A stretch of DNA of 64,000 nucleotides from RPQJ01 sp963707145 (GTDB taxonomy: Bacteria > Pseudomonadota > Gammaproteobacteria > Steroidobacterales > Steroidobacteraceae), in assembly GCA_963707145.1 (NCBI GenBank), contig CAVPOQ010000006.1:1-64000 (forward strand). The letters run 5' to 3'. Positions 51,833-61,230 of the stretch are shown here, piece by piece. How positions within the stretch are numbered: position 1 is the stretch's first letter; each line of letters starts with the position of its first letter. The translations under genes were made by a program, and so were the position numbers. Under the pieces are notes generated by a model, which saw only the letters and a list, made by a program, of their open reading frames with translations, was not told the DNA's origin and did not search any database.

Positions 51833-53818
51833 TCACTTGCCCGGCGTGTACCAGATCGGCGAGGTCCAGCCGCGCTCCTGCTGCATCATCGGCACCTCGG
51901 GCGACATCTTGATGCCGAAGCGCACCTGGTCGTAGGCGGTCCAGCGCGGCGTCGGGATCTCGATCACGCGTGCGTAATAGAACGCGCGCAACGACGGATC
52001 GAAGTCCGGGTCTTGCCACATTCCCGCGAGTTCAGGATCGCCGATCGTGTCCGTCCACGTCGCGGTCGCGACGTCGACGGTATTGCCAACCGGCGGCAGC
52101 TTGCCGTCCTTGCCGGGCTTGCGACGGTCGGCGTCGCCCCAGGCCACCTCATAGATGCGCTCGTGTGCCTTGCCGTCCTTGCCGAGCCAGCCCTTCACGA
52201 TCTGGATGCGGTCGAGATTGCCGAACATCGGGTCCTTGCGCGCCGCCACGAGGAACGTCGGCGCCTTGCCCGCCGGCGCCTTCGTGAGATCGCCGCCCAT
52301 CGGCACGCCCTTCGCGTAGCCGACGTCCGCAAGGCTGCGGCTGCGGGCGTCGGCGGGCTGGTAGTCCCAGCCGCCGAAGAAGCGCACCGTCATCCGTGTG
52401 CCGGAGGTGCCATAGACCTCCTTGCGCTGCATCGCGTCCCACAGCGCTTCGCGCGTATTCGCCGTCGCCCACACGGCGGCATAGCCGGCCCCGAGGTAGT
52501 GCCATGTGTAGCGCGTCTTGCCGAAACCCTGCTTCGAGACGTGCTCCCAGCGGGTCGGGCTCGGCTCCTGGTAGGGCATCTTGCCGTAGAAATTGTCTTC
52601 CTCGATCGCCGTGAGCGAGTTGTGCACGTCGGTGCTGCCGACGAACCCGAACTTGAACGGATTCACGCCGAGCTTTGCTTCCTGCTCCATGCCGCGCAGC
52701 AGGCCTGCGCGCAGGTAGTTGGTCGGCATCATCTCGCGCGACAGCGGCTTGTCGGTGAGCGTCAGGTTGCCGTACTCCCAGCCGGCGATGCCCATGTCAC
52801 CCGCAAACTCATCGTTGGGCGAGATGCCTGGGTGCGTCTCGCTGTTGCCCTTGGTCTGGACGATTTCCTGCAGCACTTCCCAGCGCGCGCGCCGTTCGGC
52901 GTAGTCGCGCGTGAGCGGCTGGCCGGAGAAGTCGGTCAGCTCGAACATGCGTCCGTTCGAGAGATTGCCGTTGTGCGGGATGGCGAGCATCCGGCCGCCG
53001 GTCTTCTTCTCGTAGGCATCCATCCACGCCCAGAGCTTCTCGGGGTCCTCGCTCTGCCAGGCGGAGAACGGGAAGACCTGGTCGGCCTTGTCCTTGCCGT
53101 CGCGGAACAGCACGTTGCGGTGCAGGTTGTTGCCGCCCGGCACCGAGGTCCACTCGTAACCGATCATCGCGGTGAAGCGGCCGGGCTCGTTGTACTTCTC
53201 CGCGGTTGCCGTGTACTCCTGCCAGACGGACTTCATGATCGGTCCGACGACCTTCGGGTCCTTGATCGGGGCAGGCAACGTGCCCATCGCCTGGGCCTTG
53301 GTCACTTCGGTCTGCGTCGCGGCCGCTTCGTCACCGCCGGCCTTCATCCCCTTGCTCCACTGCGCCAAGGTCGGGTCGGAGACGAACGCCGGATTGCCCT
53401 TGTAGACCTCCTGCATCAGGCCGAGACCTTCCGCATGGTCCGAGACGACGAGAAAATCGAGCGGACGCGACAGCTTCACCGGCACGCCCGTCGACGAAAT
53501 GACTTCCTCACCGCGGGCGAAACGGTACGAGTCCTCGGGCGTCAGGCGATCGCCCGCCGCGAAGCCGTCGCCCGAATTCGAGGTGTGGTGGTGCGTGTCC
53601 CCCCAGTACACCTGGGTCGGATACTTGCGATTGGCGTACGGCGAGTAGTTCCGGGTCGCCACCGACAACTCCGCTTTGGCCGTGGGCGCGGGCGCTGCTT
53701 CGTAATCGTCGATCAGCTTCTGCGCCAGCACGGGACCGGCGCTCGCAGCCAGCACAAACGCGACTGCCGCCGCAATCGCCGCCCCATGGTGGATGCGAGA
53801 CATGTTGCGCTGGTTCAT
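51833..53818 (-). CDS. exported DUF3604 protein, PHP-like (copy 3)
   Basis: 661 residues from ATG 53818, chosen because GAGGAG lies 6 bases before it and the signal peptide (AAIAAAVAFVLAASAGPVLAQ) follows. Motifs are GDTHHHTSNSGDGF, VVSDHAEGLGLM, IGYEWTSVPGGNNLHRNVL, AIPHNGNLSNG and GSTDVHNSLTAIEE, with the end ERGWTSPIWYTPGK. It is the longest of the three and lies first in the array after the SphA-like gene. Confidence 0.9.
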   Translation of the reverse strand: MNQRNMSRIHHGAAIAAAVAFVLAASAGPVLAQKLIDDYEAAPAPTAKAELSVATRNYSPYANRKYPTQVYWGDTHHHTSNSGDGFAAGDRLTPEDSYRFARGEEVISSTGVPVKLSRPLDFLVVSDHAEGLGLMQEVYKGNPAFVSDPTLAQWSKGMKAGGDEAAATQTEVTKAQAMGTLPAPIKDPKVVGPIMKSVWQEYTATAEKYNEPGRFTAMIGYEWTSVPGGNNLHRNVLFRDGKDKADQVFPFSAWQSEDPEKLWAWMDAYEKKTGGRMLAIPHNGNLSNGRMFELTDFSGQPLTRDYAERRARWEVLQEIVQTKGNSETHPGISPNDEFAGDMGIAGWEYGNLTLTDKPLSREMMPTNYLRAGLLRGMEQEAKLGVNPFKFGFVGSTDVHNSLTAIEEDNFYGKMPYQEPSPTRWEHVSKQGFGKTRYTWHYLGAGYAAVWATANTREALWDAMQRKEVYGTSGTRMTVRFFGGWDYQPADARSRSLADVGYAKGVPMGGDLTKAPAGKAPTFLVAARKDPMFGNLDRIQIVKGWLGKDGKAHERIYEVAWGDADRRKPGKDGKLPPVGNTVDVATATWTDTIGDPELAGMWQDPDFDPSLRAFYYARVIEIPTPRWTAYDQVRFGIKMSPEVPMMQQERGWTSPIWYTPGK

Positions 53819-53931
53819 CGTCATCTCCTCGCGAGTCAAATGCAGAGTTCGAATGTCCATGCGTGCACATCGGGCATCGATGCCGACCAATCACCCTCTG
53901 GCCGCGCCTGGTGCTTCCGAGGTCAGGGCCT

Positions 53932-55026
53932 CTACTGCGCCGATTCGGCCTCGGTCCAGTCCTCGCTCGTGTTGCGGGGCGGCTTGATGCGGAGCGGCAC
54001 CGACACAGTGAGAAACACGCCGTCGCCCTCGAGACGATTCTCGGCGCCGAACTCGTGATACCAGCGCAGGTCGACCCCGACCGGGTGCACCTTGCCGGGG
54101 AACTGGTAGGCGATCTCGGGTCCGACGCCGAAGACCCGACCCTTGAAATCGCCGAGGATGGCCGGGCCGTTGCTGTCGGCGGTCAACTGCTGGAACCAGT
54201 AGCCCACGATCCCGAACGCCCAGTTGTTCGGCAGGTGCTGACGCCCGGATATCTCCAGGTGGAAGTCCGTGCCGCTGCTGTAGTCGGTGTCCTGGTTGTC
54301 GCCGTTGAAAGTAAATCCCAGTACCGACGAGAACTCACGGCCGCCCTTGAAGTTGGCCATCGTGTAGGCGGCGCCGACGTCGAGCGCCCAGCGGTTGCTG
54401 CTCAGGTTGGCGAGCCGCCCGAGTTCGTAGGAACCGATCGGGATCCACACCGACGAGTACACGCTCCAGGCCCGGAACTTGTCGCCCTCACGATGCTTCC
54501 AGCCGACCGAGCCGCCCACGACCGGATCTGCGAATCCGCTGTCCGAATCGGAGAGGTTGACGGTAGGGCTGGTGCCGCCGTTCGGCAACTCCACCGCGCC
54601 TTTGCCGTCCACGTCGACTTTGCCGAACGGCGTGAGCAGGCTGAACGCCAGTCGCCCGCCAGCAACCGTGACATCGGTAACCCAGGTGAATTGCGGAATA
54701 TCCATCAGGGCCTGCGCAGACACGTCCTGGACGAGGCGGTCGCCGCCGAACGGCAGCAGGTCGCTGCTGCTGGCGTCGTAGTAATACACGTCGTTCGTGA
54801 GATAGATGCCCGGCTTCGGCACGAACGCGGCGAGCGGGCCACGCTTGCCGAGCAGGTAGACGCTCTTGCCACCGTCATCGGCCTGCGCAACCGGCGCGAG
54901 CACGATGCTGAGACCGACGACTCCCGCCGCCAGGGCCTCGATGCCAGCCGGTCGACGGGACGGTCGTCGCTTCCTTCCGGGATGCGTTACGGCCGGAGGC
55001 CAGACTGGCTTATCTGCATGGTCCAT
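53932..55026 (-). CDS. SphA/phenol-degradation-type outer-membrane protein
   Basis: About 364 residues from ATG 55026. Signal region AGVVGLSIVLAPVAQA. The barrel shows PKPGIYLTNDVYYYDAS, TVAGGRLAFSLLTPFGKVD, GGSVGWKHREGDKFRAW, and WYHEFGAENRLEGDGVFLTVSVPL at the C-terminus, as in proteins of the MetA-pathway phenol degradation/SphA type found near aromatic catabolic genes. It is the first gene of the array, divergent from lysR with the dyad between them. Confidence 0.8.
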   Translation of the reverse strand: MDHADKPVWPPAVTHPGRKRRPSRRPAGIEALAAGVVGLSIVLAPVAQADDGGKSVYLLGKRGPLAAFVPKPGIYLTNDVYYYDASSSDLLPFGGDRLVQDVSAQALMDIPQFTWVTDVTVAGGRLAFSLLTPFGKVDVDGKGAVELPNGGTSPTVNLSDSDSGFADPVVGGSVGWKHREGDKFRAWSVYSSVWIPIGSYELGRLANLSSNRWALDVGAAYTMANFKGGREFSSVLGFTFNGDNQDTDYSSGTDFHLEISGRQHLPNNWAFGIVGYWFQQLTADSNGPAILGDFKGRVFGVGPEIAYQFPGKVHPVGVDLRWYHEFGAENRLEGDGVFLTVSVPLRIKPPRNTSEDWTEAESAQ

Positions 55027-55199
55027 GGCAGGAATCCCCCCAAGCCTCCGATGCGGTGCGGCTGACAGGCCGACGAACTCCCGCGCCGAGGCAGGCGCGT
55101 TCCTCGGCACCGACCGCCACGGCGTGATCGCCAGGGCGGCCAGAGTCCGGCAACTCTATGAACCCACGGCGGCTGCTGGAATACCGAAGATCAACGAAC

Positions 55200-55221
55200 G
55201 GTGATAACTTGGGTTATCACC
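55200..55221. promoter_or_regulatory. perfect dyad, likely LysR operator
   Basis: Perfect arms GGTGATAA (55200-55207) and TTATCACC (55214-55221) around a six-base centre. It contains the T-N11-A arrangement usual for LysR-type operators, and it lies 20 bp upstream of the lysR GTG and 174 bp upstream of the SphA-like gene. Confidence 0.7.
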
Positions 55222-55240
55222 GCGCCGTCGAGGGGGCCAA

Positions 55241-56134
55241 GTGAACATCCGCGATTTCCTGGACGTCAGGGTGATCTGCGAGGCAGGCAGCCTGCGCAAG
55301 GCGGCTGCGTTGCTCGGGGTCACGCAGCCCACGCTCGGCAACCGGGTCTCGCACCTCGAGGACCAGCTCGGAGCACAGCTGTTCGACCGCAGCCGCGGCC
55401 AGTCGCAACCGACGGAACTCGCACTGTTCATCGCCCGGAGGGTGGCCACGATGGCCTGCGAGGCCGGGCGACTCGCGGAGGAAGCGAAGCGGCTTGCGTC
55501 GGGCAAGGGCGGGCTGGTGAGGATCGGGGTCTCGCCAGTGCCGTCGCGCATCATGTTCCCCGACATCATCATCGGCATCTCCGACCAGTTTCCGAGCATC
55601 AGTCTCGACGTGCTCTCCGCCCCCACGATCCAGCTCGCCGACGGTCTGCTGCGGCGCGAGCTGGACCTGATCGTCTGCCCGGCCCTGGACGGGGATCATC
55701 CCGTGGTCGCCTCCGAACTGCTGCTGGAAACCGACATCATCGTCGTCGCGCGTCCCGACCATCCGTTGTGCGCCGATCCCCCCGCCACGATTCCCGGCCT
55801 GTTCAAGTTCCCGATCGCGTTGCCGGTCACCGAAAAGCACTACCTGGACGCGATCAAGCGTGAGTACGGCATCGATATCGAGAACCTTCCGGGCCGGATC
55901 CTGTGCTCCGATCCGAGCATGCTCGCCCGCATCGTCCAGAAGAGCGCACGGGTATTCACGGCCGCGCCGCGGTTCTATTTCTCGCCCGAACTCGACGCCG
56001 GGCTGCTGCGCATCGTCGACACGCCGGTGCCCCTGGGGCATTCGCTGTACCTGCACTGGAACCGGGACGCCTACCCGCTGCCAGCCGTCGAGCGCACCAA
56101 GGAAGCGATTCGAACGGCGTTCGCCGCGCGCTGA
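55241..56134 (+). CDS. LysR-family transcriptional regulator
   Basis: 297 residues, GTG start (VNIRDFLDVRVICEAGSLRKAA). The winged helix-turn-helix continues ALLGVTQPTLGNRVSHLEDQLGAQLFDRS. The periplasmic-binding-type sensor domain follows (VRIGVSPVPSRIMFPDIIIG). It probably senses the compound that the array handles and controls the divergent genes. The first HTH residues are at positions 15-40. Confidence 0.93.
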   Translation: MNIRDFLDVRVICEAGSLRKAAALLGVTQPTLGNRVSHLEDQLGAQLFDRSRGQSQPTELALFIARRVATMACEAGRLAEEAKRLASGKGGLVRIGVSPVPSRIMFPDIIIGISDQFPSISLDVLSAPTIQLADGLLRRELDLIVCPALDGDHPVVASELLLETDIIVVARPDHPLCADPPATIPGLFKFPIALPVTEKHYLDAIKREYGIDIENLPGRILCSDPSMLARIVQKSARVFTAAPRFYFSPELDAGLLRIVDTPVPLGHSLYLHWNRDAYPLPAVERTKEAIRTAFAAR

Positions 56135-56345
56135 GGCCCGCGAGGACGGGGCCATGACCCGGCCGAACTGCGCGTCACCATTCCCGGATTGCGCGAGGGG
56201 CAGAGTCGCGTATGGTCCCTGCTGGCAAGGTCAAATTCCGATTGCAGCGTCCAGGGCTTGGGGCGATTCGGAGCGCCGTGGCACGCTCAACGCGGCATGC
56301 AGTTCAACCGCCCCGCTCGTGCAGCCCCGAGAGGAGGAAGGTGTC

Positions 56346-56540
56346 GTGGGCAAACGCTGGAGATGGTTCGCAGGCATCGCGTCGGCGCTCTGCTTTGCAG
56401 GTGGCTTGTGGATCCTGATCTACGGTGGCTTCGACAGGGATGATCCGATCGGAACCGGCATCGGCCTGTACTTCCTCGGCAAGGCATTCTTCGTGGGGCC
56501 GACACTTCTTCTGCTCTCACGGAAGGTCGCCAGGGACTGA
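56346..56540 (+). CDS. small two-helix membrane protein
   Basis: 64 residues from GTG 56346, with a GAGGAGG ribosome-binding stretch ahead of it. Two hydrophobic segments (FAGIASALCFAGGLWILIYGG and LYFLGKAFFVGPTLLLL) are joined by an Asp-rich loop. No family recognised. The region 56135-56345 before it holds no gene I can support. Confidence 0.5.
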   Translation: MGKRWRWFAGIASALCFAGGLWILIYGGFDRDDPIGTGIGLYFLGKAFFVGPTLLLLSRKVARD

Positions 56541-56648
56541 CCCCGGGAAGGGTTCGCGCACTCAGCGGCGAGCCGACGACCGCGCCGCCACCCGCACCGC
56601 GCGTCCGCGACCCGCCCGATCTGCACGCCAGGTACACCGCCGCGGTGG

Positions 56649-58085
56649 CTACAGACCCGTACCCGACAGCGACACGCTGAGTGGTGCGGTGGTGGCGCTG
56701 GTCGCGATGCTGAGCTTCGCCGACTTCGCGGCCGCCACCGTCGGCGAGAACGTCACGCCGATCGTGCACGAGGCCCCCGCCGCCAGCGTCGCCGGACAGT
56801 CGTTCGTCTGCGCGAACAGCGGCGCCGAGCTGCCCGTGAGGCTGATGCCGGTGACCGCGAACGACGCGATGCCCTTGTTCTGCAGCGTCGCACCGAGCAC
56901 CGGGCTCGTGGTGCCGACTACCACGTTGCCGAACTTGAGGCTGGTCGGGCTGACCGAGGCCGCCGGGTTCACCGTCAGCACCTTGGTCTTCTTGATGCCG
57001 TTGGCCGTGCCCGAGATGCTCGCCGTCGCCTTGGCCAGCACCGGGCTGGTCGTGATGTCGAACGTCGCCGACTGCAGGCCCTGGGGCACGAACACGCTCG
57101 TCGCGACCGGATTCGCCACCGCCGGGTTGCTGCTCGCCAGCACCACCTCGATCGGCCCCGGCGCCGCCTTGCACTCGAGCTTGGCCGTGCCGACCACCGG
57201 GTTGCCGCCTGCGACGGAGCTCGGCTTGTAGGCCAGCGACAGCATGCCGATCGGCCGCACCGCGAGGTCCTGGCTCGCGGTGAAACCGTCGAGCGTGGCG
57301 CTCACCGAGCCACTCTCGAGCGCGAGCACGGCCGCCGTCTTGATCGAGAAGGTCTTCTTGCTCGCCCCGGCCGCAAACGTGACCGACACCGGCGCGGTAG
57401 CCGACGCGAGCGTGTCGGCGATCGTCACGGTCTTGCCCTCCGCCGGAGCCGGGAACGGCAGCGTCACCGTGCCGGTCACGCTCTTGCATCCCGCCACCGT
57501 GGCGACGCTGAGCTTGAGCGCAACCGGATCCACGGTGGGCTCCACCTTGACGTTGTCGAGGAACCCGCCGTTGATGCCGTTGACGGGTCCGCCGTCGACG
57601 AAGCGCAGCTCGGTGCTGGACGATGTGGCCACGAAGGTGAAGCTCTGCTTCGTCCAAACAAGCGGCACCAATACCGCCGCACTCCCGTCGACGTAGTGGC
57701 GCTCGATGCCATCGATCCGCACGCTGACGGCGTCGTCTACGCCACTCACGTTTCCGTGCGGCGCATAGTCGAAACTGACCGTGTACTCGGCGCCCGGGGT
57801 GGTCGGGAACGACTGGTAGAGCTGCGCGGTGAAGCCTTCGAGTTCGAGGAACTGCTGGCCGTCGCTCGGATTGAAGCCTTGAAGGTTCGTGTGCCACGCG
57901 ATCGTCCCACCGGTCCGGCTCCAGCCGGTCGGGTTCGTGGTGTTGCGGATGTAGTAGATGGTGAACGTGAACGCCGGCAGCTCGAACGACCCGTTGGTGA
58001 TCACGGAGGTCGCGCCTGCCTCGGGGCTCAGCGCGACCAGGCCAGTCAAGCAGATCACGCCACGCAAATGGGTTTTGAGCCGCAT
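56649..58085 (-). CDS. exported Ig-like/ASH-domain protein with DUF642-like N-terminus
   Basis: 478 residues. Signal peptide GVICLTGLVALSPEAGA. The N-terminal domain (about 27-185) starts VITNGSFELPAF and has FLELEGFTAQLYQSFPT and FVDGGPVNGINGGFLDNVKVE, the DUF642/carbohydrate-binding style. Ig-like repeats follow (VTVTIAD-type strands). The C-terminal 95 residues (VSPTSLKFGNVVVGTTSPVL, CTIGVTFSPT) form an ASH/choice-of-anchor D domain. No sorting tail is seen. Extracellular, function unknown. The region 58086-58412 downstream shows no gene. Confidence 0.78.
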   Translation of the reverse strand: MRLKTHLRGVICLTGLVALSPEAGATSVITNGSFELPAFTFTIYYIRNTTNPTGWSRTGGTIAWHTNLQGFNPSDGQQFLELEGFTAQLYQSFPTTPGAEYTVSFDYAPHGNVSGVDDAVSVRIDGIERHYVDGSAAVLVPLVWTKQSFTFVATSSSTELRFVDGGPVNGINGGFLDNVKVEPTVDPVALKLSVATVAGCKSVTGTVTLPFPAPAEGKTVTIADTLASATAPVSVTFAAGASKKTFSIKTAAVLALESGSVSATLDGFTASQDLAVRPIGMLSLAYKPSSVAGGNPVVGTAKLECKAAPGPIEVVLASSNPAVANPVATSVFVPQGLQSATFDITTSPVLAKATASISGTANGIKKTKVLTVNPAASVSPTSLKFGNVVVGTTSPVLGATLQNKGIASFAVTGISLTGSSAPLFAQTNDCPATLAAGASCTIGVTFSPTVAAAKSAKLSIATSATTAPLSVSLSGTGL

Positions 58086-58412
58086 GATGATCTCCCCTGC
58101 TTTGTTATCGATTTCGCCGCATCCAGCCGGCGATTACGCTGCGATATACGCCGGTCGGCGCGCTGGCGCAAGCAACTGCGCGGTCGCACGGCCTGCGGCC
58201 CGCGCTGCGATCGCATCGGGTCTCCGCTCCAGAGTCGTCGGGGACGCCGTCGTAACTGCCAGCGATCCTGCCGCGCCTCGTGTCGGTCGAGTGCAGAAAG
58301 AAGAGCCCCGGCGCGTGGTCCGGGTGATATCCACGAGCGCCTCATCCCGACCGTCCCTCTGCCATCACCCTGCAGGAGCCTGCCTGACCGGCGCAGCCCC
58401 GACTCGGCACCG

Positions 58413-58612
58413 GACGCAGCAGATCGAGGTCGAGCGACGAACGATCCGGAAATAGCGCTACGCTTGCGTCCGCAAGGTCTGCGGGTACGCCGGCGAACGC
58501 CTTCATGGCGACGAAGTCCTCGCGGCGGAGACGCTCCTGCGTTTCTCCGGCCAGTTCGACCTGCCGCGTTCGGTTCACGCCTCCGGGTCCTTTCCCCGCA
58601 GGCCGGCGACAC
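58413..58612 (-). pseudogene. decayed copy of the MNT-type nucleotidyltransferase
   Basis: Minus-strand pieces match the intact gene at 61746-62309: GLRGKDPEA in one frame, then VNRTRQVELA and REDFVAMKAFAGVPADLADA in another, ending FPDRSSLDLDLLRP. The intact gene has GLRGMDPEL, LNRTRQVRLA and REDLIAMKAFAGGPVDLADA. Only the central-to-C-terminal third survives, and the active-site part is absent. Confidence 0.7.
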
Positions 58613-58704
58613 CCTCTTCCACGGATGCGCCTGTCGAGGTGCTGGACGGATAATGTGAACGGACTGGCAACGTCAGCCAGAGTGATCGCTCTCCCGGGGC
58701 ATTC

Positions 58705-58935
58705 ATGACGGATATCAAAGGTCCAGCGATCGACCCGGAGACCTTCCGGGTCGAGGGTCATTGCTGCGGCATCCGCATCCCGGCTCTTGCGGATCTCACC
58801 GGCGAAGGTCTCCGGTTCGAAATATCGGCCGAATTGAAGGCCGAACTTGTCGCGGCAGGCATCTTGACCGTCGAGGGCAGACCGGAACCGCCCAAGCCCC
58901 GCATTACGCCGGGTCAACCGGAGCGCGTCAGGTAG
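58705..58935 (+). CDS. small protein of unknown function
   Basis: 76 residues, MTDIKGPAIDPETFRVEGHCC then IRIPALADLTGEGLRFEIS and a Pro/Arg-rich end. It overlaps the end of the ArsG-like remnant by 22 bp on the opposite strand. No family recognised. It could be a chance frame in an area of decay. Confidence 0.3.
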   Translation: MTDIKGPAIDPETFRVEGHCCGIRIPALADLTGEGLRFEISAELKAELVAAGILTVEGRPEPPKPRITPGQPERVR

Positions 58936-59288
58936 GTGCCGATTCCGACGATCAACCATGCATTCGATGTCTGCGGCAACAGGCTGCCGATGAACAGGAT
59001 CGCAGACGTCGCGCTGAAGGTGACCGCGAACCTTACGCCCAGCAGGAATGCGCCTGGCAGACCGCGATCGGCCAAGCCCTCGGTGACACCAGGCTTCGCC
59101 GGACCAAGATTCAGGTTCAGCGGAATCCACCGCAGCAGCAGGCCCGCAAGGATCAGGAATGGCCCGATGAACGGCTCCAGTGCCGTCTGCAGGAGGCCGG
59201 AGGCCGTCGGCGCCGCTGCAATACCCGACGCCACCAGCAAACCGACAATCGCGTACGCCGTGGCGCGGCCTGCGGCGTCGCTGATCAC
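58914..59288 (-). pseudogene. ArsG-like permease remnant, truncated at both ends
   Basis: About 124 codons of a CcdA-like permease of the ArsG type: AGRATAYAIVGLLVASGIAA, LEPFIGPFLILAGLLLRWIPL, LPGAFLLGVRFAVTFSATSAILFIGSLLP. The first membrane part, including the CP motif near the start of family members, is missing, and the C-terminus stops after LIVGIGTYL. In relatives FCPVSA stands where this has FSATSA, so the conserved Cys is lost. It begins right where the ArsF-like frame ends. Not functional as it stands. Confidence 0.65.
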
Positions 59289-59630
59289 GCCGAGGGTCGC
59301 CCGGCATCCACGACATGCGCCTCGAAGGCACCCTCCTCCTTCTGCTTTGTAAAGACCTTCTGCAGGTTCTTCCAGCGGACCTCCTCCCATTCGCGAGGTC
59401 GGAGACGATGACGGTCCTGCTGATGAGCCGGTAGCCCAGGATGAAATGCTTGTTGCCGGGCCCCTCCAAGCTGACGGTACAGAACTGGATCCAGTCGCTC
59501 TGGAACTCTGGCGCAACGTTGCGCTCGCGGCAGTCCCGGGTGAGCCGCTCGATCCGTACGCAGGTGGCGCAGCGCACGCGACGGTCGCGAGTGCGAGCAG
59601 CGCCCGTCCCAGGAATTTCTTCTTCGTCAG
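59285..59630 (-). pseudogene. ArsF-like (nitrophenyl-compound reductase subunit family) remnant
   Basis: The frame RCATCVRIERLTRDCRERN (CxxC) continues WIQFCTVSLEGPGNKHFILGYRLISRTVIVSD. After one frameshift it ends RWKNLQKVFTKQKEEGAFEAHV. These blocks fit the ArsF family encoded next to ArsG. A signal-peptide-like KKKFLGRALLALATVACA lies just upstream in another frame, but the linker expected between it and CxxC is missing. No good start codon remains. Confidence 0.6.
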
Positions 59631-59857
59631 ATCAAGAGCTTCTTCGCCTCATCCAGCGAAGGCACCTTGCCGCTGAGCTTCACGACCCCGTCGATCACGA
59701 GCGCCGGGGTGAACATCACGCCGAACTCGGGATAGCGCTTCATGTCGGTGACTTTCTCGAGGTCGTACTGGATGCCGAGGTCCCTGCGCCGCCTGCTCTG
59801 CGATCGCCGTGAATGCCGGCACTTCGCGCAGCCCGAACCGAGGATCTGGATCTTCAT
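59627..59857 (-). CDS. small thioredoxin-fold redox protein
   Basis: 76 residues starting MKIQILGSGCAKCR, with the CxxC of the small redox-active disulfide proteins, then LEKVTDMKRYPEFGVMFTPALVIDGVVKLSGKVPSLDEAKKLLI. Between residues 16 and 26 the sequence reads HSRRSQSRRRR, where relatives have a helix such as FTAIAEQAA. That helix is present one frame over, so two compensating indels lie at about 59785-59815. The open frame survives, but helix 1 is scrambled. It often accompanies ArsP/YraQ-type permeases. Confidence 0.75.
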   Translation of the reverse strand: MKIQILGSGCAKCRHSRRSQSRRRRDLGIQYDLEKVTDMKRYPEFGVMFTPALVIDGVVKLSGKVPSLDEAKKLLI

Positions 59858-59884
59858 CGTCGTCTCCTGCGGGCGATGCCCGCA

Positions 59885-61210
59885 TCAGGACATCAGCATT
59901 CCATACGCCCAGCCACAGATCGCCGCCATGACGATGACGAGGGCGATGTAGGTGGCCGTCCTCTTCGGGCCGAGGATCGAGTTGATCACGATCATGCTGG
60001 GGAGGCTGAGCGCCGGCCCGGCCAGCAGCAGGGCCAGCGACGGCCCGGCGCCCATCCCACTGCCGACCAGGCCCTGCACGATGGGCACCTCGGTGAGAGT
60101 GGCGAAGTACATGAACGCACCTGACACCGCGGCAAACAGGTTGGCTGCGACGGAATTGCCGCCCACGAGCCCGCTGATCCAGGCCGACGGAATCAGGCCC
60201 TCGTGGCCGGGCCGACCGAGCAGGAAGCCGGCCACCAGTACGCCCGCCAGCAGCAGCGGCACGATCTGCTTCGTGTAGCTCCAGGCCTGGTTGAACCACT
60301 CGCCGGCCTCGTCGGTGCGGCCGGCCGTGAGCCAGGCCAACCCGAGCACCGCGACGAGAAAGGGCCACGTCGGATGGCCGGGAACGGCCAGTGCAACCAA
60401 TAGCGACACGACCGTGACCCCGGCGATGCGCAGCGGCTCGAGCTTGAACCAACGCCACAGCAGCAAGCGGCGAGGGTCAGGCCGAGCGCCGATGTGAGCC
60501 ACCACTTGACGGCGTAGACGGCCGCGAAGAATCCCGTGGTCTGTGCGGCGGCTCCCCAGTTCGCGAACACGAGGATGCCCAACTGCACCGCGAAGAACGT
60601 CGCCGTCTGCCACAAGGGCCGACCGGCCTCCGGCTCCGGCAGTGCCGCCGCGCCGCAATCTTCGCTTGCTCCTCGCGCCGGAAGATCGTTGCCATCAGCA
60701 GCCCGATGACGATCGCGAACGAGACTGCACCCACGGCCCGGGCGATGCCTAGCGGCGCGCCGAGCACCTTGGCGGTCAGTGATGATCGCGAGCACGTTGA
60801 TCGCCGGGCCCTGAATAGAGGAACGCCGTGGCGGGACCGAGGCCCGCACCCATGCGGTAGATGCCCTGGAACAGCGGCAGTACCGTGCAGCTACAGACCG
60901 CCAGGATCGTGCCGGAGACGGAGCCCACGCCATAGGCCAAGGGTTTCGGTGCGGTCGGGCCGAGGTAGCGCATCACCGAAGCCTGAGATACGAAAGCGGC
61001 GATCGCGCCCGCGATCCAGAACGCGGGCAGCAGGCAGAGCACCACGTGCTCGCGCGCGTACCACTTCGTGAGTTCCAGGGCCTCGGTCACTGCACCGTCA
61101 AATCGGGGCGTGCCGACTGGCAGGAAATAGACGTGGCTGAAAGCAGCAGCAAGCCAGCCGAAGACCTTGAGTTCGTGCCGAGCGGACGAGTTCAGCGTGA
61201 GGGTGGCCAT
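59885..61210 (-). pseudogene. YraQ/ArsP-type permease, several frameshifts
   Basis: Family sequence is clear in pieces. N-terminal part: KVFGWLAAAFSHVYFLPVG, PKPLAYGVGSVSGTILAVCSCTVLPLFQGIYRMGAG (the CSCTVLP motif). The middle is split (INVLAI; LGAPLGIARAVGAVSFAIVIG; ATFFAVQLGILVFANWG). The C-terminal part is intact: IVPLLLAGVLVAGFLLG, GNSVAANLFAAVSGAFMYFATLTEVPIVQGLVGSGMG. Breaks lie near 60470, 60650, 60770 and 60830. The family exports or moves organoarsenicals or other solutes. ATG 61210 follows arsR closely. Confidence 0.75.
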
Positions 61211-61230
61211 GGCGGCCTCCGTCGGAAAAG

